Positions 9,107 through 18,178 of a stretch of DNA of 64,000 nt are shown here, piece after piece; within the stretch, counting starts at the first letter, position 1, and each line of letters starts with the position of its first letter. The DNA lies in the NCBI GenBank assembly GCA_963735495.1, contig CAVTLG010000009.1:620001-684000 (forward strand), given 5' to 3'. The position numbers and the translations under genes were made by a program. The notes beneath the pieces are model-generated. The model searched no databases and was not told the DNA's origin. It was given only the letters and a program-made list of their open reading frames with translations. This DNA comes from CAVTLG01 sp963735495 (GTDB taxonomy: Bacteria > Chloroflexota > Ktedonobacteria > Ktedonobacterales > Ktedonobacteraceae).

Positions 9107-9958
9107 CTAGAGCCCTAATGCTTTGAGCAGCAAAAACTTGCCTTGTGCCAGCGCGAGCAATTCGACAATGGCGCACACAAAGGCAATGCTGAAGAAAGGC
9201 AGCAATTCACGGTAGGTGGCGAAGCTCTGTTCACGTCTGCTGATAGCTGTCACAATAATGAGATTGACACTGCTCAATGCCGTCACCAGTCCCAACGTGC
9301 TGAGTAGCGCGATTGGGTAGAGTACAAGAGCGCTCTGTGATGCTACCGCAAAGAAACAGATGATCAGTATAGGGAGAAAGAGCAACAACAACGTTTGCCA
9401 ACTGGGAACTGTACACTGGTCGTCGTATGCGCACCAGAGCAGGCGATTGAGTATTGGTAGAATAAGCGTACCCATCGCCAGACCGGTAATCAGTCCGCTT
9501 GCCAGCCGCAAGAGATTTTGTGGTTGGTAGAGATGGGGCTGGCCGAGATCAAGCAAAAATGAGTTGAAGCCGTCAATGGCTAGAAAAACAATGCCGCAGA
9601 TAAGCAGAACGAAGATGGGCCAGGGAGGGAGTCGCTGCGCACGTCCCCGCCCGGTGGTATAGAGCGTGACGAGCGTGGCCATGAATCCCAGATAGATGCC
9701 TGTATTGCGGGCACACAGAGGAAGTTGCTGACCACCTGGAAAGAATGAGTGTGTGGCTAGTTGAGCGCAGATCCCACTATCTAGCCAGCGCAGGCCAGCC
9801 AGTAGTGTGGCCTGCGGCAAAAACACGAGCGTCACAAGCACTCCGAGAAGGAGTGCGCTTCCGCCCATTATCCAGGGCAACGGAAGCGTTGTCCGGGTTA
9901 TACGCGCGCGTTGTTCCACGTCAATGTCCTCAAGAGCATTGCCTCTCCAGGCTGCCAT
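9107..9958 (-). CDS. DUF2085 family membrane protein
   Basis: The 283-residue protein has six or seven hydrophobic helices. It also has the DUF2085 signature: a Cys-rich stretch CAQLATHSFF followed by LPLCARNTGIYLGF (residues about 64-95). The two Cys and the His hint at a metal- or thiol-linked role, but the biochemical function of the family is unknown to me. GGGAG precedes the ATG. It lies 63 bases after ccdA in the same direction, which fits a link to thiol or haem handling in the envelope, though only by association. Confidence 0.75.
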   Translation of the reverse strand: MAAWRGNALEDIDVEQRARITRTTLPLPWIMGGSALLLGVLVTLVFLPQATLLAGLRWLDSGICAQLATHSFFPGGQQLPLCARNTGIYLGFMATLVTLYTTGRGRAQRLPPWPIFVLLICGIVFLAIDGFNSFLLDLGQPHLYQPQNLLRLASGLITGLAMGTLILPILNRLLWCAYDDQCTVPSWQTLLLLFLPILIICFFAVASQSALVLYPIALLSTLGLVTALSSVNLIIVTAISRREQSFATYRELLPFFSIAFVCAIVELLALAQGKFLLLKALGL

Positions 9959-10021
9959 TTTCTCCCATTCAATAAGCCGCAGGCTAGCAGCCAGAGCTAC
10001 GTTACTGAATGCATACGGATA

Positions 10022-10747
10022 TTACACATTGATGCCAATGGTGAAATACTGGTTGAAGTAGGTCAACATATGGAAAAAGATGATTATTCCTACTGCGATC
10101 ATCAGCACGCCAGTCCCTATCTCGATTTTGCCCAGGTGAGGCTTGAGCCATTTCAAGATACGGCTTAGCCAGTTGAGGCCAAGACCCAGCAGGATAAATG
10201 GAACGCCCAGTCCCATCGAGTAGGCCAGCAGCAACCAGACGCCTTTTTGCAGCGTGGCTGTACTACCGGCGAGTATCAAAATAGGACTCAGGATCGGCCC
10301 GATACACGGCGTCCAGGCTATCGCAAAAATGACACCGGTCAGAAATGAGGCCGGGTAACTGGGCCTTTCTGGCTGGAAGGTAAAACGTTTTTGCCGGTAG
10401 AGGAAAGGCAATTTGAGCAGGCCAATAAAGTGTAGCCCGGCGATGATAAGCACGATGCCACCAATCTCCTGGAGCAGTCGTAGATGGGCATTCAGGAAAC
10501 TCCCCAGCGTGCTGGCAGTCGCGCCAAGCGCGACGAACGAGAGCGTAAAGCCAAAGACAAAGGTGATGGCATGCAGAAAAGTAATCACCCGTATGGTAAA
10601 GTCTTTCTGGACATTGGCAGCTTGATAGACGCTTTGTCCTACGAGCTGAGCTAGATAGATAGGAACCAACGGCAAAACGCAAGGTGAAACAAATGACGCC
10701 ACCCCTGCCAGAAAAGCCAGTCCCAGGTTGATTTGTGCTGAAGTCAT
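10022..10747 (-). CDS. ccdA: Cytochrome c biogenesis protein CcdA
   Basis: CcdA passes reducing power across the membrane to periplasmic or extracellular thioredoxin-like proteins for cytochrome c maturation or thiol repair. The 241-residue protein has six helices and the two redox motifs of the family: SFVSPCVLPLVPIYLAQL near residue 20 and IAWTPCIGPILSP near residue 150, each with its single conserved Cys. The ATG at 10747 is chosen for family fit and a GGGAGG upstream; a TTG seven codons earlier is possible. No thioredoxin partner is adjacent; DUF2085 follows it. Confidence 0.9.
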   Translation of the reverse strand: MTSAQINLGLAFLAGVASFVSPCVLPLVPIYLAQLVGQSVYQAANVQKDFTIRVITFLHAITFVFGFTLSFVALGATASTLGSFLNAHLRLLQEIGGIVLIIAGLHFIGLLKLPFLYRQKRFTFQPERPSYPASFLTGVIFAIAWTPCIGPILSPILILAGSTATLQKGVWLLLAYSMGLGVPFILLGLGLNWLSRILKWLKPHLGKIEIGTGVLMIAVGIIIFFHMLTYFNQYFTIGINV

Positions 10748-10787
10748 GCCTGATGCCGCCTCCCACAAGCAAAATAATTCTTCTCTA

Positions 10788-12617
10788 CTATAGTATAGTG
10801 GTTCGGTGAGTGCGATGCAACTGTTTTTCCTCGGAACCTTTTTCTGGCTGTTGCCACAGCTTTAAGACGCGTCGTGCCTCATCGGCTAGCCTTCGTGTGG
10901 CTGGATGGCTCGCGTTCTGATAGCAGGTCAGCTCAGTCACTACATAGGTTACAATAGCATCATCCATCGTTGCGACAAGTCCCAGCGCGCTAAGGGCAGC
11001 CAGGGCCACCTGTTCATCGTCATCCAACAGCGCGTGGAGCAGGTCAGGGATGGCCCAACGTGCAGCCAGTTGTCCATAGACACGAGCCATACTCGCGCGT
11101 ACCTTACTATCGTTGTCTGTGAGCAACAGATGACAGAACTGTGGGCGAAGATCATCTCTGCTATCGGTACTCAGCAATGGCAGCAAGGCAACCGCTCGCT
11201 GGCGGACGCGGGCGCTCTCAGCGCTAAATAAGTGTGTGATGGCCTCGCTGCGTGTGATCTCCTGGCACATAGTGTGCAGTGCGTGTTGCTGGCTTTGCAT
11301 GTGCGCCTGCCATAACAGGTATGCCAGCGAGTCTAGTGCAGCTACCTGTGCTCTTTCTTGCTGAGAGGATAAAGCACTCAGTAGCCAGCGTATCACGTGG
11401 TCGCGTAAAGGGTCACAGAGCGCATCTGGCAACAGACGCAGACTCTCAATGGCCTCAAGGTGGCCCGCGTGGTCTTTATTCAAGACGATGGTGCCCAGTG
11501 CAGCGGCAACATATTCACCTCCGCAGGCCGCGAGTGTATAACCTGCTTGTCGGCGCAGCTCGGCGTGGGCTGATGTGAGCAGCGGCAAGATTTGAGCTGG
11601 GAGTTGCCACTGGTGCATTGCCTGACGCATTGTCTGACGTGGTGTCACTTCTTCTAAGACCGTTAAGGCCACAATTTGTGTTTGAGGGCGCACACTGGCA
11701 AGCTGTGCGGCGAGCGCAGGCAAGGTTGCGGGCACCGCGATTTTGCCCAGCGCGTGGGCAGCCTGTTGTGCCAGTTCGTGATCGGCGTCACTGAGCGAAT
11801 TGAGTAAGAGCGTCGTCAATTGTTCGTGTTGCGGGAAAGAAAGTTGCTGTGGTAACTCTGTTGCCAGGATAAATGCGGCGGCTCTGCGTATGGCTAGGGG
11901 GGTATGTGGGTCCATGCATTGCATCAGTGTGGCCAGTCCAAGTGGCTCGTTGCTGTTGAGCAAAGCATGCGCAGCGGTCAGGCGGACTGGATAGGCTTCT
12001 TCTGTGCTCTGGTGAGCTTGCAGGCTGACGAGTGTCGTCTGGTGTAGTGCGGTCTTACTGGCGCGGATGGCCAGGGCTTGCGCAGCCTCAGTGCGCACCG
12101 TCGTCCAGGGCGTTTCGAGTCCTGTGCAGAGCAAGGCTTCATAATCGGTATGTGGGACGAGACCGGTCGCAGCCAGGACACAGGCCCAGAGTACAGGACC
12201 AGCGCTTTCTGTGAGCAGCGGCGGCTGTACCATTGCGGCCAGACTTATCTGTGCACTCTGGCTAAGATGCAGCAAAAGGCGGCTGCACTGCTCATATTGT
12301 GGAGGTCGCCAGGGCCAGCCTGGTGCAAGAATCTCTGGATAATGATTGAGTGTCTGGAGCAACATTGGCAAGACGTCAGGACCCTGCTTTGCCAGACGGC
12401 GCGTCGCCCGTATGCGCAGAGGATAGGTCGTTTCAGGGCCGAGTAAAAGGGCCAGAGCTGCATGAATACTTTCCCGCTGGATATGCCGCAAGCGTTGTTT
12501 CCCTTCTGTGTTTGTTTTGTGCGTTGATAGAGATGTATCGACTGGCGCTATGGTTGCCAGGTGATAGTTTGGTGCGGGTAGAAACTCTTCTACTTTCGTT
12601 ATAACCTGCTCCCCCAA
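10788..12617 (-). CDS. HEAT-repeat alpha-solenoid protein
   Basis: The 609-residue protein is built of repeated helical pairs of the HEAT type. Recurring patterns include LADEA/LAQQAAHALGKI, VRLTAAHALL, VRASMARVYGQL and VALAALSALGLV, spread from about residue 55 to 590. It has no signal peptide or membrane helix, so it is probably a cytoplasmic scaffold. Phycobilisome-lyase-type HEAT repeats are similar, but no phycobilin genes are here. The start is a TTG at 12617, the only usable codon near the frame opening, and the Shine-Dalgarno sequence is poor, so the true start may differ. It sits between ldt and ccdA in one direction. Confidence 0.7.
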   Translation of the reverse strand: MGEQVITKVEEFLPAPNYHLATIAPVDTSLSTHKTNTEGKQRLRHIQRESIHAALALLLGPETTYPLRIRATRRLAKQGPDVLPMLLQTLNHYPEILAPGWPWRPPQYEQCSRLLLHLSQSAQISLAAMVQPPLLTESAGPVLWACVLAATGLVPHTDYEALLCTGLETPWTTVRTEAAQALAIRASKTALHQTTLVSLQAHQSTEEAYPVRLTAAHALLNSNEPLGLATLMQCMDPHTPLAIRRAAAFILATELPQQLSFPQHEQLTTLLLNSLSDADHELAQQAAHALGKIAVPATLPALAAQLASVRPQTQIVALTVLEEVTPRQTMRQAMHQWQLPAQILPLLTSAHAELRRQAGYTLAACGGEYVAAALGTIVLNKDHAGHLEAIESLRLLPDALCDPLRDHVIRWLLSALSSQQERAQVAALDSLAYLLWQAHMQSQQHALHTMCQEITRSEAITHLFSAESARVRQRAVALLPLLSTDSRDDLRPQFCHLLLTDNDSKVRASMARVYGQLAARWAIPDLLHALLDDDEQVALAALSALGLVATMDDAIVTYVVTELTCYQNASHPATRRLADEARRVLKLWQQPEKGSEEKQLHRTHRTTIL

Positions 12618-12639
12618 ATAGAATCAGGTATGGGGCATA

Positions 12640-13752
12640 CTAATAAATAATGACTGGCGTAGACAGGTTTACAAAATTATAGAGCCATCCCGCGTTCGCC
12701 TTGGAGAGGTTGACGCAGCCATGTGAGCCCTGCGATGAGTAGCTATCTCCACTCGGGTCAGCATGGGGAAAGTTCGTACCTGGACCATAGTCGTCACGCC
12801 ACCAGCTATCATGTAGAAAGTAACCATTGCTATGATACTGCATCGCGTAATTAATGGGGGTATCGGGATACCAGTTTGGGTTTGACTCAGGGACGCCTGC
12901 TTTGAAAACCGTTGGTGATTGTTTGGCTTCAACCCACCAGACACCTGGTATACTCGGTCGATCCGGGCGTCCGGTTGTTACCAGGAAGGCTTTGACCAGG
13001 CGACCATGGTCATAGATACGCATAGCTTGTTCTGATAATGAAACGATCACGGCTTTGCCCGTCATGTCGTTATTTTGCCGCAGTAGTTGCAGATCCGTTG
13101 CATGTGGCTGGTTGTAGGCTGTTTTAGCGCTGCTATTGGTCATCATCGCCTGAAAATTGAATAGGTACATATTGAGATTCTCAATGGCCTGCTGGTACTC
13201 GGCGATGGTCTGTGCGGTGCTCAGATCGTTTTGTACCCAGCTCCCTATGCCATTCTCGCCGTATTCGTATCCCAATGGATAGGTGGTGTCGTTATAAGCA
13301 TCGTAGTAGGTGTGTAGTTGACCCCAACGCGAGACCGCCAGTTGCAACTGTTGCTGGAGGCTCTGCGCCTCCGCCCGCATGGCGGGAATTTGGATGGCGT
13401 CTACATGGGTATTGAGCGTTGTTAGTGCTGCTCGATAGCTCATTGCTGTGCGAGCGTTTTGCAACGCGTGTTGATCAAGCATATATTGTTGCCGTGTGGC
13501 GCTCACATTGCCGCCATAGTGTTTGGTTAAGGTGATCCATTGCTGAAAGGTTTGCAATTCGCTCGTACCCTGCTCTTGCAATGTCGTCGTGATAGAAGAC
13601 TGCTGGGACGCTGAACTGGTTGTTGTCGTCGTGTGTCCGCTGTCTAGCATGCTACAGGCACCTAACAGGAGACTGAGCACTGCACTCAGGAAGACCACAG
13701 AGAAAGGTCTGTGTGTGGCGTTTTTGGACGATGTGCAGTATGTCGACCGCAT
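12640..13752 (-). CDS. Lipoprotein L,D-transpeptidase (YkuD domain)
   Basis: This 370-residue exported protein starts with a lipoprotein signal (hydrophobic residues 18-30, then LLGAC with Cys33). A Ser/Thr-rich linker and a helical region (about 50-220) follow, and then a C-terminal YkuD catalytic domain with SQGSHGCVNL; His344 and Cys346 are the catalytic pair. L,D-transpeptidases make 3-3 crosslinks in peptidoglycan or attach proteins to it. The whole active-site motif is intact. The gene heads a minus-strand run with the HEAT protein (22-base gap), ccdA and DUF2085, suggesting an envelope operon. Confidence 0.88.
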   Translation of the reverse strand: MRSTYCTSSKNATHRPFSVVFLSAVLSLLLGACSMLDSGHTTTTTSSASQQSSITTTLQEQGTSELQTFQQWITLTKHYGGNVSATRQQYMLDQHALQNARTAMSYRAALTTLNTHVDAIQIPAMRAEAQSLQQQLQLAVSRWGQLHTYYDAYNDTTYPLGYEYGENGIGSWVQNDLSTAQTIAEYQQAIENLNMYLFNFQAMMTNSSAKTAYNQPHATDLQLLRQNNDMTGKAVIVSLSEQAMRIYDHGRLVKAFLVTTGRPDRPSIPGVWWVEAKQSPTVFKAGVPESNPNWYPDTPINYAMQYHSNGYFLHDSWWRDDYGPGTNFPHADPSGDSYSSQGSHGCVNLSKANAGWLYNFVNLSTPVIIY

Positions 13753-13782
13753 AGGCTTGTGACCTCTTGCTACGTATTTGCT

Positions 13783-13896
13783 TGCAGTACCCTCACACGG
13801 ATCAAAGAAAAAAGAAACACCCTGGCATCGCCCTCTACGCCTGCTGGCACGAGTAATTCTAGTGGAATGATGCCTGGGATGTCAAGTGATTGTGCA
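13783..13896 (+). repeat. Dispersed repeat, degenerate copy 3
   Basis: This is the weakest of three related intergenic repeats. Its first third (TGCAGTACCCTCACACGGATC) follows the other two closely, the middle is diverged, and the last third keeps only the pattern ATGCC-n-GA-GTCA-GTG. It lies just upstream of the L,D-transpeptidase gene. Confidence 0.5.
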
Positions 13897-13980
13897 TCAG
13901 GGATACGCATTGGATACCCTATCTATTTCAGCGAAACAATGCCCTGCTCCGTAACAGTGCCCCTGACGAAATAGCACATG

Positions 13981-14898
13981 CTATTCAGCCGCTTTGATTT
14001 TGTTGATGATTTCGTGATGGAGTTTTTTGTTCGCTGCCAGCACCAGTGAGAACTTTTCGGTCAGATTTGCGATTGGACGCAGCGGATTTCCGCTGTGGTC
14101 GCTGACAATACCTCCGGCTTCCAGGACGATGTTGGCGGAGGCCAGGAAGGATTCGCCGGTAATTTCGTTCCCGATGTCGATATAGGCATCATAGGTCCCG
14201 CTGGCTACATAGACGCTATCCATGGCGGAACTACCCGAGCGGCGGACCATCGCAGGCTCTTCGGTCAGCAGTGCTTTCACCGCGTGCTGATTTCTGCCAT
14301 CCAGGTTGATGCCGATTAAACTGTCCTGTAGGGTGGTGTTTGTGCTGGTCTGGCAACGTCGCCCATTGCGAAATGCGCCTCCGCCACGTTGTGCCTCATA
14401 GACGATGCCGCTAAAAAGCTCGCCTACCAGTGCCCACTGTACCTGTTCGGGTAAGACCGGTGCGTCAATTGGCAGCACCGCGAGCGCTACAGAGGCGGTC
14501 ATAATGCCGCGCTCGACGTTATCTGAGCCATCGATGGGGTCAATAACGATGCGGTAGGGAGGAGCTTCGCTGGTACTGAAAGTCGGTCGTTCTTCTGTAA
14601 TGATCTCGAAGCCGATGCCACTTGCGGTGAGTTCGTTGATAATGATATCTTCAGCATCACGGTCGAACTGCATCGTTATGTGCTTGGCGGACCGTGCATA
14701 GACCTGTTTGCGGTCGTAGCGCTCGGATTGTGCGTAAGAACGTACATGCCGAAAGAGTTGTTCAAGTAGTTCTAGCATGGTTGATTTCTTGCCTATCTCT
14801 CTGTAAACTTGCAGAAATACCTCGCATTGCACCTGGCAGAGCAAAAATGGGTCGTTATCTGCCACTTTGCGTGTTTTCCTGTTCCTGGTTGCGCTCAT
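13981..14898 (-). CDS. Inositol monophosphatase family phosphatase
   Basis: This 305-residue member of the IMPase/FBPase sugar-phosphatase fold shows the metal-site elements ITEE (about 99-102) and VIDPIDGSDN (about 116-125). It also has the C-terminal ESFLASANIVLEAGG. In most IMPases the last motif reads WDxAAG with an Asp that binds the second and third metals; here WD is replaced by ES, so the mechanism or substrate may differ. The ATG at 14898 opens the frame, but ATG 14778 matches the usual family N-terminus better. It stands between the ldt cluster and a DNA methyltransferase on the same strand. Confidence 0.78.
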   Translation of the reverse strand: MSATRNRKTRKVADNDPFLLCQVQCEVFLQVYREIGKKSTMLELLEQLFRHVRSYAQSERYDRKQVYARSAKHITMQFDRDAEDIIINELTASGIGFEIITEERPTFSTSEAPPYRIVIDPIDGSDNVERGIMTASVALAVLPIDAPVLPEQVQWALVGELFSGIVYEAQRGGGAFRNGRRCQTSTNTTLQDSLIGINLDGRNQHAVKALLTEEPAMVRRSGSSAMDSVYVASGTYDAYIDIGNEITGESFLASANIVLEAGGIVSDHSGNPLRPIANLTEKFSLVLAANKKLHHEIINKIKAAE

Positions 14899-14923
14899 TT
14901 TTCAGCTCTTTTGCTTATCCTGC

Positions 14924-15967
14924 TTATGATATTTCTGCTACCCGTTGTAACGCAAAAGGGTAAATGCGTTCTTGCTTCACTAGACGTTCGCGTGTGACCG
15001 AAATTGCAGCGTTGCTTTTGTCACAGGCGATCCAGCGTCGTCCCAGGCGCTCGGCTACGACAGGGGTCACTCCGCTTCCGCAGAAGCAATCAAGCACAAG
15101 ATCTTGCTCTTCCGATGAAGCCAGGATAACCCGTTCGAGTAGCGCTTCAGGTTTTTGTGTTGCATACCCTGTCCGTTCAGGATCTTTCTGGTGCAGGTGG
15201 CTGATATCACTCCACACATCGGCGAGTGACATGAGAGCATCCTCATGATAGGTATAGGTACGACCAGCCGAACGAATCGTCCATGTGACACGTCCATCGC
15301 AGCCTTGCTCTTTGCGCATGTGGTTGCGTTTCTGTGCGCCGCGCCGTTCGCCTACCCTTTCACTGTGAAAGCAATAGTGAGCGGATTTGGTATAGAGCAG
15401 GATGGTGTCGTGTTTGCGGGCGTAATAGTGTTGGGCGCGGCCACCTGATTGGTAGTGCCAGATGATTTCATTTTTGAAGCCTGGTCCATGACTGTTGCCG
15501 CTAAACCCGAAGATTTCATCCAGGATAATTTTTGCGTAATGCGAGACGCGCCAATCCAGGTGGATATACAGTGTACCATGTGTTGCCAGGAGGGCATGTA
15601 AGAGGGTCAGGGTTTCGTAGAGCCATTGTAAATAGCTATCCAGGCAATTCTTCCAGGTATCGCTATAGGCGATATCTGTGCCGTTATGGAAGGTTCTGCC
15701 TGTCATGAAGGGTGGGTCGATGTAAATGAGATCGATGGCGCTACTGAAATCGGCGAGCAAGGTGGGAAGAATTTGCTGCTTATCTCCCCAGATCAAGCGA
15801 TTGTACCACGCGGCAGGTGTCGCTAAGGTGTCCTCCGCTTGTTCGTGGGGAAGATAATACCTGTCGGTTGTCAGCCCCTGTTGGGGGAGCGTCTGATCCT
15901 GTATCAGATCCTTGGCTGGATGACAATCATACTGTGTATGTTTGTTTTTCCATACCAGTTCTGCCAT
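14924..15967 (-). CDS. Solitary site-specific DNA methyltransferase, beta class
   Basis: The 347-residue protein has the catalytic motif DPPF (84-87) ahead of the S-adenosylmethionine motif FCGSG (about 295-299), the order of beta-class N6-adenine or N4-cytosine methyltransferases (type III Mod-like). DPPF rather than SPPY favours N6-adenine. A middle region of about 130 residues probably holds target recognition. AGGAG 8 bases before ATG 15967 fixes the start. No endonuclease, helicase or specificity subunit is adjacent, so it is probably an orphan regulatory or housekeeping methylase. Its target sequence cannot be predicted. Confidence 0.85.
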   Translation of the reverse strand: MAELVWKNKHTQYDCHPAKDLIQDQTLPQQGLTTDRYYLPHEQAEDTLATPAAWYNRLIWGDKQQILPTLLADFSSAIDLIYIDPPFMTGRTFHNGTDIAYSDTWKNCLDSYLQWLYETLTLLHALLATHGTLYIHLDWRVSHYAKIILDEIFGFSGNSHGPGFKNEIIWHYQSGGRAQHYYARKHDTILLYTKSAHYCFHSERVGERRGAQKRNHMRKEQGCDGRVTWTIRSAGRTYTYHEDALMSLADVWSDISHLHQKDPERTGYATQKPEALLERVILASSEEQDLVLDCFCGSGVTPVVAERLGRRWIACDKSNAAISVTRERLVKQERIYPFALQRVAEIS

Positions 15968-16085
15968 GCTCTTTGCTCCTGTATATGCACCTGGCTTCTC
16001 GCTACACTGTAGCACAATTGGGGCAAAATAGCCAATGGCATGGCTCTCTTCCGCGCTGATCCGGTGAAAGGTGCAGGAACGCAGA

Positions 16086-16601
16086 TCAGCTTTGAGTTTG
16101 CTCTTCTTGCAGCGGAATGTCAGGATACGCAGCCTGTGGCTCTTCATAGTGTTGCCAGTCACGTACTGGTTCATACCTCTGGCTGGGCGCCTGTGTTTGT
16201 TGTCGCGCTTGATAGCCTTGCTGGTATTGCCGTGTGACCCCCTCGCGCGCCTGTGGTTGTGGTTGATAGTATGGTATGGATGGGGGCTGGTAATAACTGA
16301 TGGGCGTCCTCTGCGGGCGTCCCAGGAAAAAGTATGTAAGCGCTCCTATCCAGGGAACGAAAAAAATGAAGAGCAGCCAGAGGACTTTTGCACTCCCTTG
16401 CCACCGGCTATTTCTGAAACAATCGATAGCCATGGCTATGCAGAAGACGAGCAAGAGCAAAGCCAGGAGTTGTGAGAGTCCTGCTCCGTTATACACTACC
16501 ACTCCGTTATAAAAAGGAGGGAAGTGTCCGTGGCCTCCTGGTCCCATATGGTAAAAGCCATGTCCATAGCCAGCATATCCATGTCTCATTGGTTCAAGCA
16601 T
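16086..16601 (-). CDS. PLDc_N-type two-helix membrane protein
   Basis: The 171-residue protein has a Gly/His/Tyr-rich N-terminus and two transmembrane helices (about 40-62 and 73-93). The sequence KVLWLLFIFFVPWIGALTYF and its neighbours match the phospholipase D N-terminal-like (PLDc_N) module, without any catalytic HKD domain. A long Gln/Tyr/Pro-rich cytoplasmic tail follows. GAGGAG lies 9 bases before the ATG. Such short proteins are common, and I know of no assigned function. It is divergent from the phosphofructokinase gene. Confidence 0.72.
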   Translation of the reverse strand: MLEPMRHGYAGYGHGFYHMGPGGHGHFPPFYNGVVVYNGAGLSQLLALLLLVFCIAMAIDCFRNSRWQGSAKVLWLLFIFFVPWIGALTYFFLGRPQRTPISYYQPPSIPYYQPQPQAREGVTRQYQQGYQARQQTQAPSQRYEPVRDWQHYEEPQAAYPDIPLQEEQTQS

Positions 16602-16943
16602 TGTCGTTTGCTCCTCACAGCTTGCGTAGAGAAGGTAATGCTTCTCTACGAAAATAGCTTACCCACCACACAAATGTTCTGTCTTTATTATACCATCGAT
16701 GTGAATACGGCTGGTGCCTATAGGCACAGCGTAGTACAGATTTCATGATGTGGATGTTATGCATCGTCAGCCGTCGTAGGCTGAAGAGAGAGGATTCTGT
16801 GCAAAGGGTGATATAATCTTTGCTAGAGTATTTTAAACGTTGAAGGCTTTGCCTGACTGGTTCCATAAAAAGCCTTCTGTTGTCCAAAATTGACAGACAT
16901 GTCAGCAAGAACACAAAGATACATAAGTAGGAGAGGATTTCTC
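16602..16943. other. Intergenic region with a 10-bp hairpin
   Basis: No gene is seen. A perfect hairpin with arms CGTAGAGAAG / CTTCTCTACG and a 6-base loop lies at 16625-16650, close to the start of the PLDc_N gene and therefore in its leader or operator region. The rest should hold divergent promoters, but none matches the consensus well enough to place. Confidence 0.45.
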
Positions 16944-18164
16944 ATGCCAGGACATGTAGCAAAACCCATTCGCTCGATAGGGGTACTCACAGGCGGCGGC
17001 GATGTGCCGGGACTCAACGTAGCGATTAAGGCGCTAGTTTATCGTGCAGAGACACTGGGCATCCGTGTCACGGGACTGCGTGCCGGTTGGGAAGGTATTG
17101 CTTATCTTGACCGCTCTCGTGGTCGCGATGCCTTGATTTTTCACACTGAAGATGCGAGCACATGGCAGCGTGGGTATGTCATGCCTTTAACGCGTTTGAA
17201 TACGCGGAACATCGACAGGTTGGGTGGTACGATTCTGCAGTCTTCGCGCACGAATCCGGCCAATACTAGTGTCAGAGAGTTACCAGCGCATTTGCAGGCA
17301 TATGCTGAAGGTCACGAGTCTGCTGATCGTGTTGATCTTACCAATGAAGTACTGGCGAACATAGAGTTTCTGGGTCTGGATGGTCTTGTTGCTATTGGTG
17401 GCGATGATACGCTGAGTTATGGCGCGAAGCTTGCGGCGGCAGGCGTACCCGTTTGGGCTATTCCTAAGACGATGGACAATGATGTTCCCGGTACAGATTA
17501 CTGTATTGGCTTCCAGACCGCGATCAGCCGTGCCGCTGAGTTCATCAATCGTATCCGTTCTACCGCCGGCTCACATCGTGAAACCGTCTTATTCCGTATG
17601 TTCGGTCGCGACGCAGGTTTCACTGCGCTGGAAACAGCTACCGTGACCTGGGCTGATCGTTTGATCATCCCGGAAGTTGCCATCAACATTGATACGCTGG
17701 CTGATCTCGTGCTTCAGGACCGCCAGAATCCCGAGGGCTATTCGTTTGTGGTGCTCTCGGAGGGCGCGAATCTGGGTGTGCCGGTCTCCACAGTGGGAGA
17801 AGCTGATGCCTATGGCCATAAGAAGAAAGCCAATGTGGCAGAGTTCCTGGCGGATCAGCTCTCAGCGCGTATGCCAGGTGTGCGTTTCCTGCCCATTGAT
17901 CTGACGTATTTCTTGCGCAGTGGTGAACCAGAGGTGTACGATAAACACATGGCAATCTACTATGCGAATGTGGCTATGAGCATGATTGAGCAAGGTATGT
18001 ATGGTATTATGGTTGCTCACCGCGATGGCGAATTCATCGCCACAGATATTCCTGGGAAGGATATCCCGGCGCGGCGCGTCAACCCGGATGACTATCATAC
18101 GACCCGTTATCGTCCGCGTTTTGAGCGCATCACTGGCCCGTATCGTCCACAGATTCGTGCATAG
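16944..18164 (+). CDS. 6-phosphofructokinase, PPi-dependent signature
   Basis: The 406-residue enzyme phosphorylates fructose 6-phosphate. GGGDVPGLN (17-25) is the phosphate-donor loop and PKTMDND (174-180) the catalytic loop. Two residues decide the donor in this family: Asp in GGDD (152-155) and Lys in PKTMDND. ATP enzymes normally have Gly at both sites (GGDGS, PGTIDND), whereas pyrophosphate enzymes have Asp and Lys, as here. A pyrophosphate-linked or otherwise non-classical enzyme is therefore likely. AGGAGAGG before ATG 16944 sets the start. The sulfurtransferase gene follows after 14 bases, so the two are co-transcribed. Confidence 0.87.
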   Translation: MPGHVAKPIRSIGVLTGGGDVPGLNVAIKALVYRAETLGIRVTGLRAGWEGIAYLDRSRGRDALIFHTEDASTWQRGYVMPLTRLNTRNIDRLGGTILQSSRTNPANTSVRELPAHLQAYAEGHESADRVDLTNEVLANIEFLGLDGLVAIGGDDTLSYGAKLAAAGVPVWAIPKTMDNDVPGTDYCIGFQTAISRAAEFINRIRSTAGSHRETVLFRMFGRDAGFTALETATVTWADRLIIPEVAINIDTLADLVLQDRQNPEGYSFVVLSEGANLGVPVSTVGEADAYGHKKKANVAEFLADQLSARMPGVRFLPIDLTYFLRSGEPEVYDKHMAIYYANVAMSMIEQGMYGIMVAHRDGEFIATDIPGKDIPARRVNPDDYHTTRYRPRFERITGPYRPQIRA

Positions 18165-18178
18165 AGGAGGAAATCGTT

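Noticed and set aside
14924..15967. Restriction-modification system
   Set aside because: Only the methyltransferase is present; both neighbours are unrelated.
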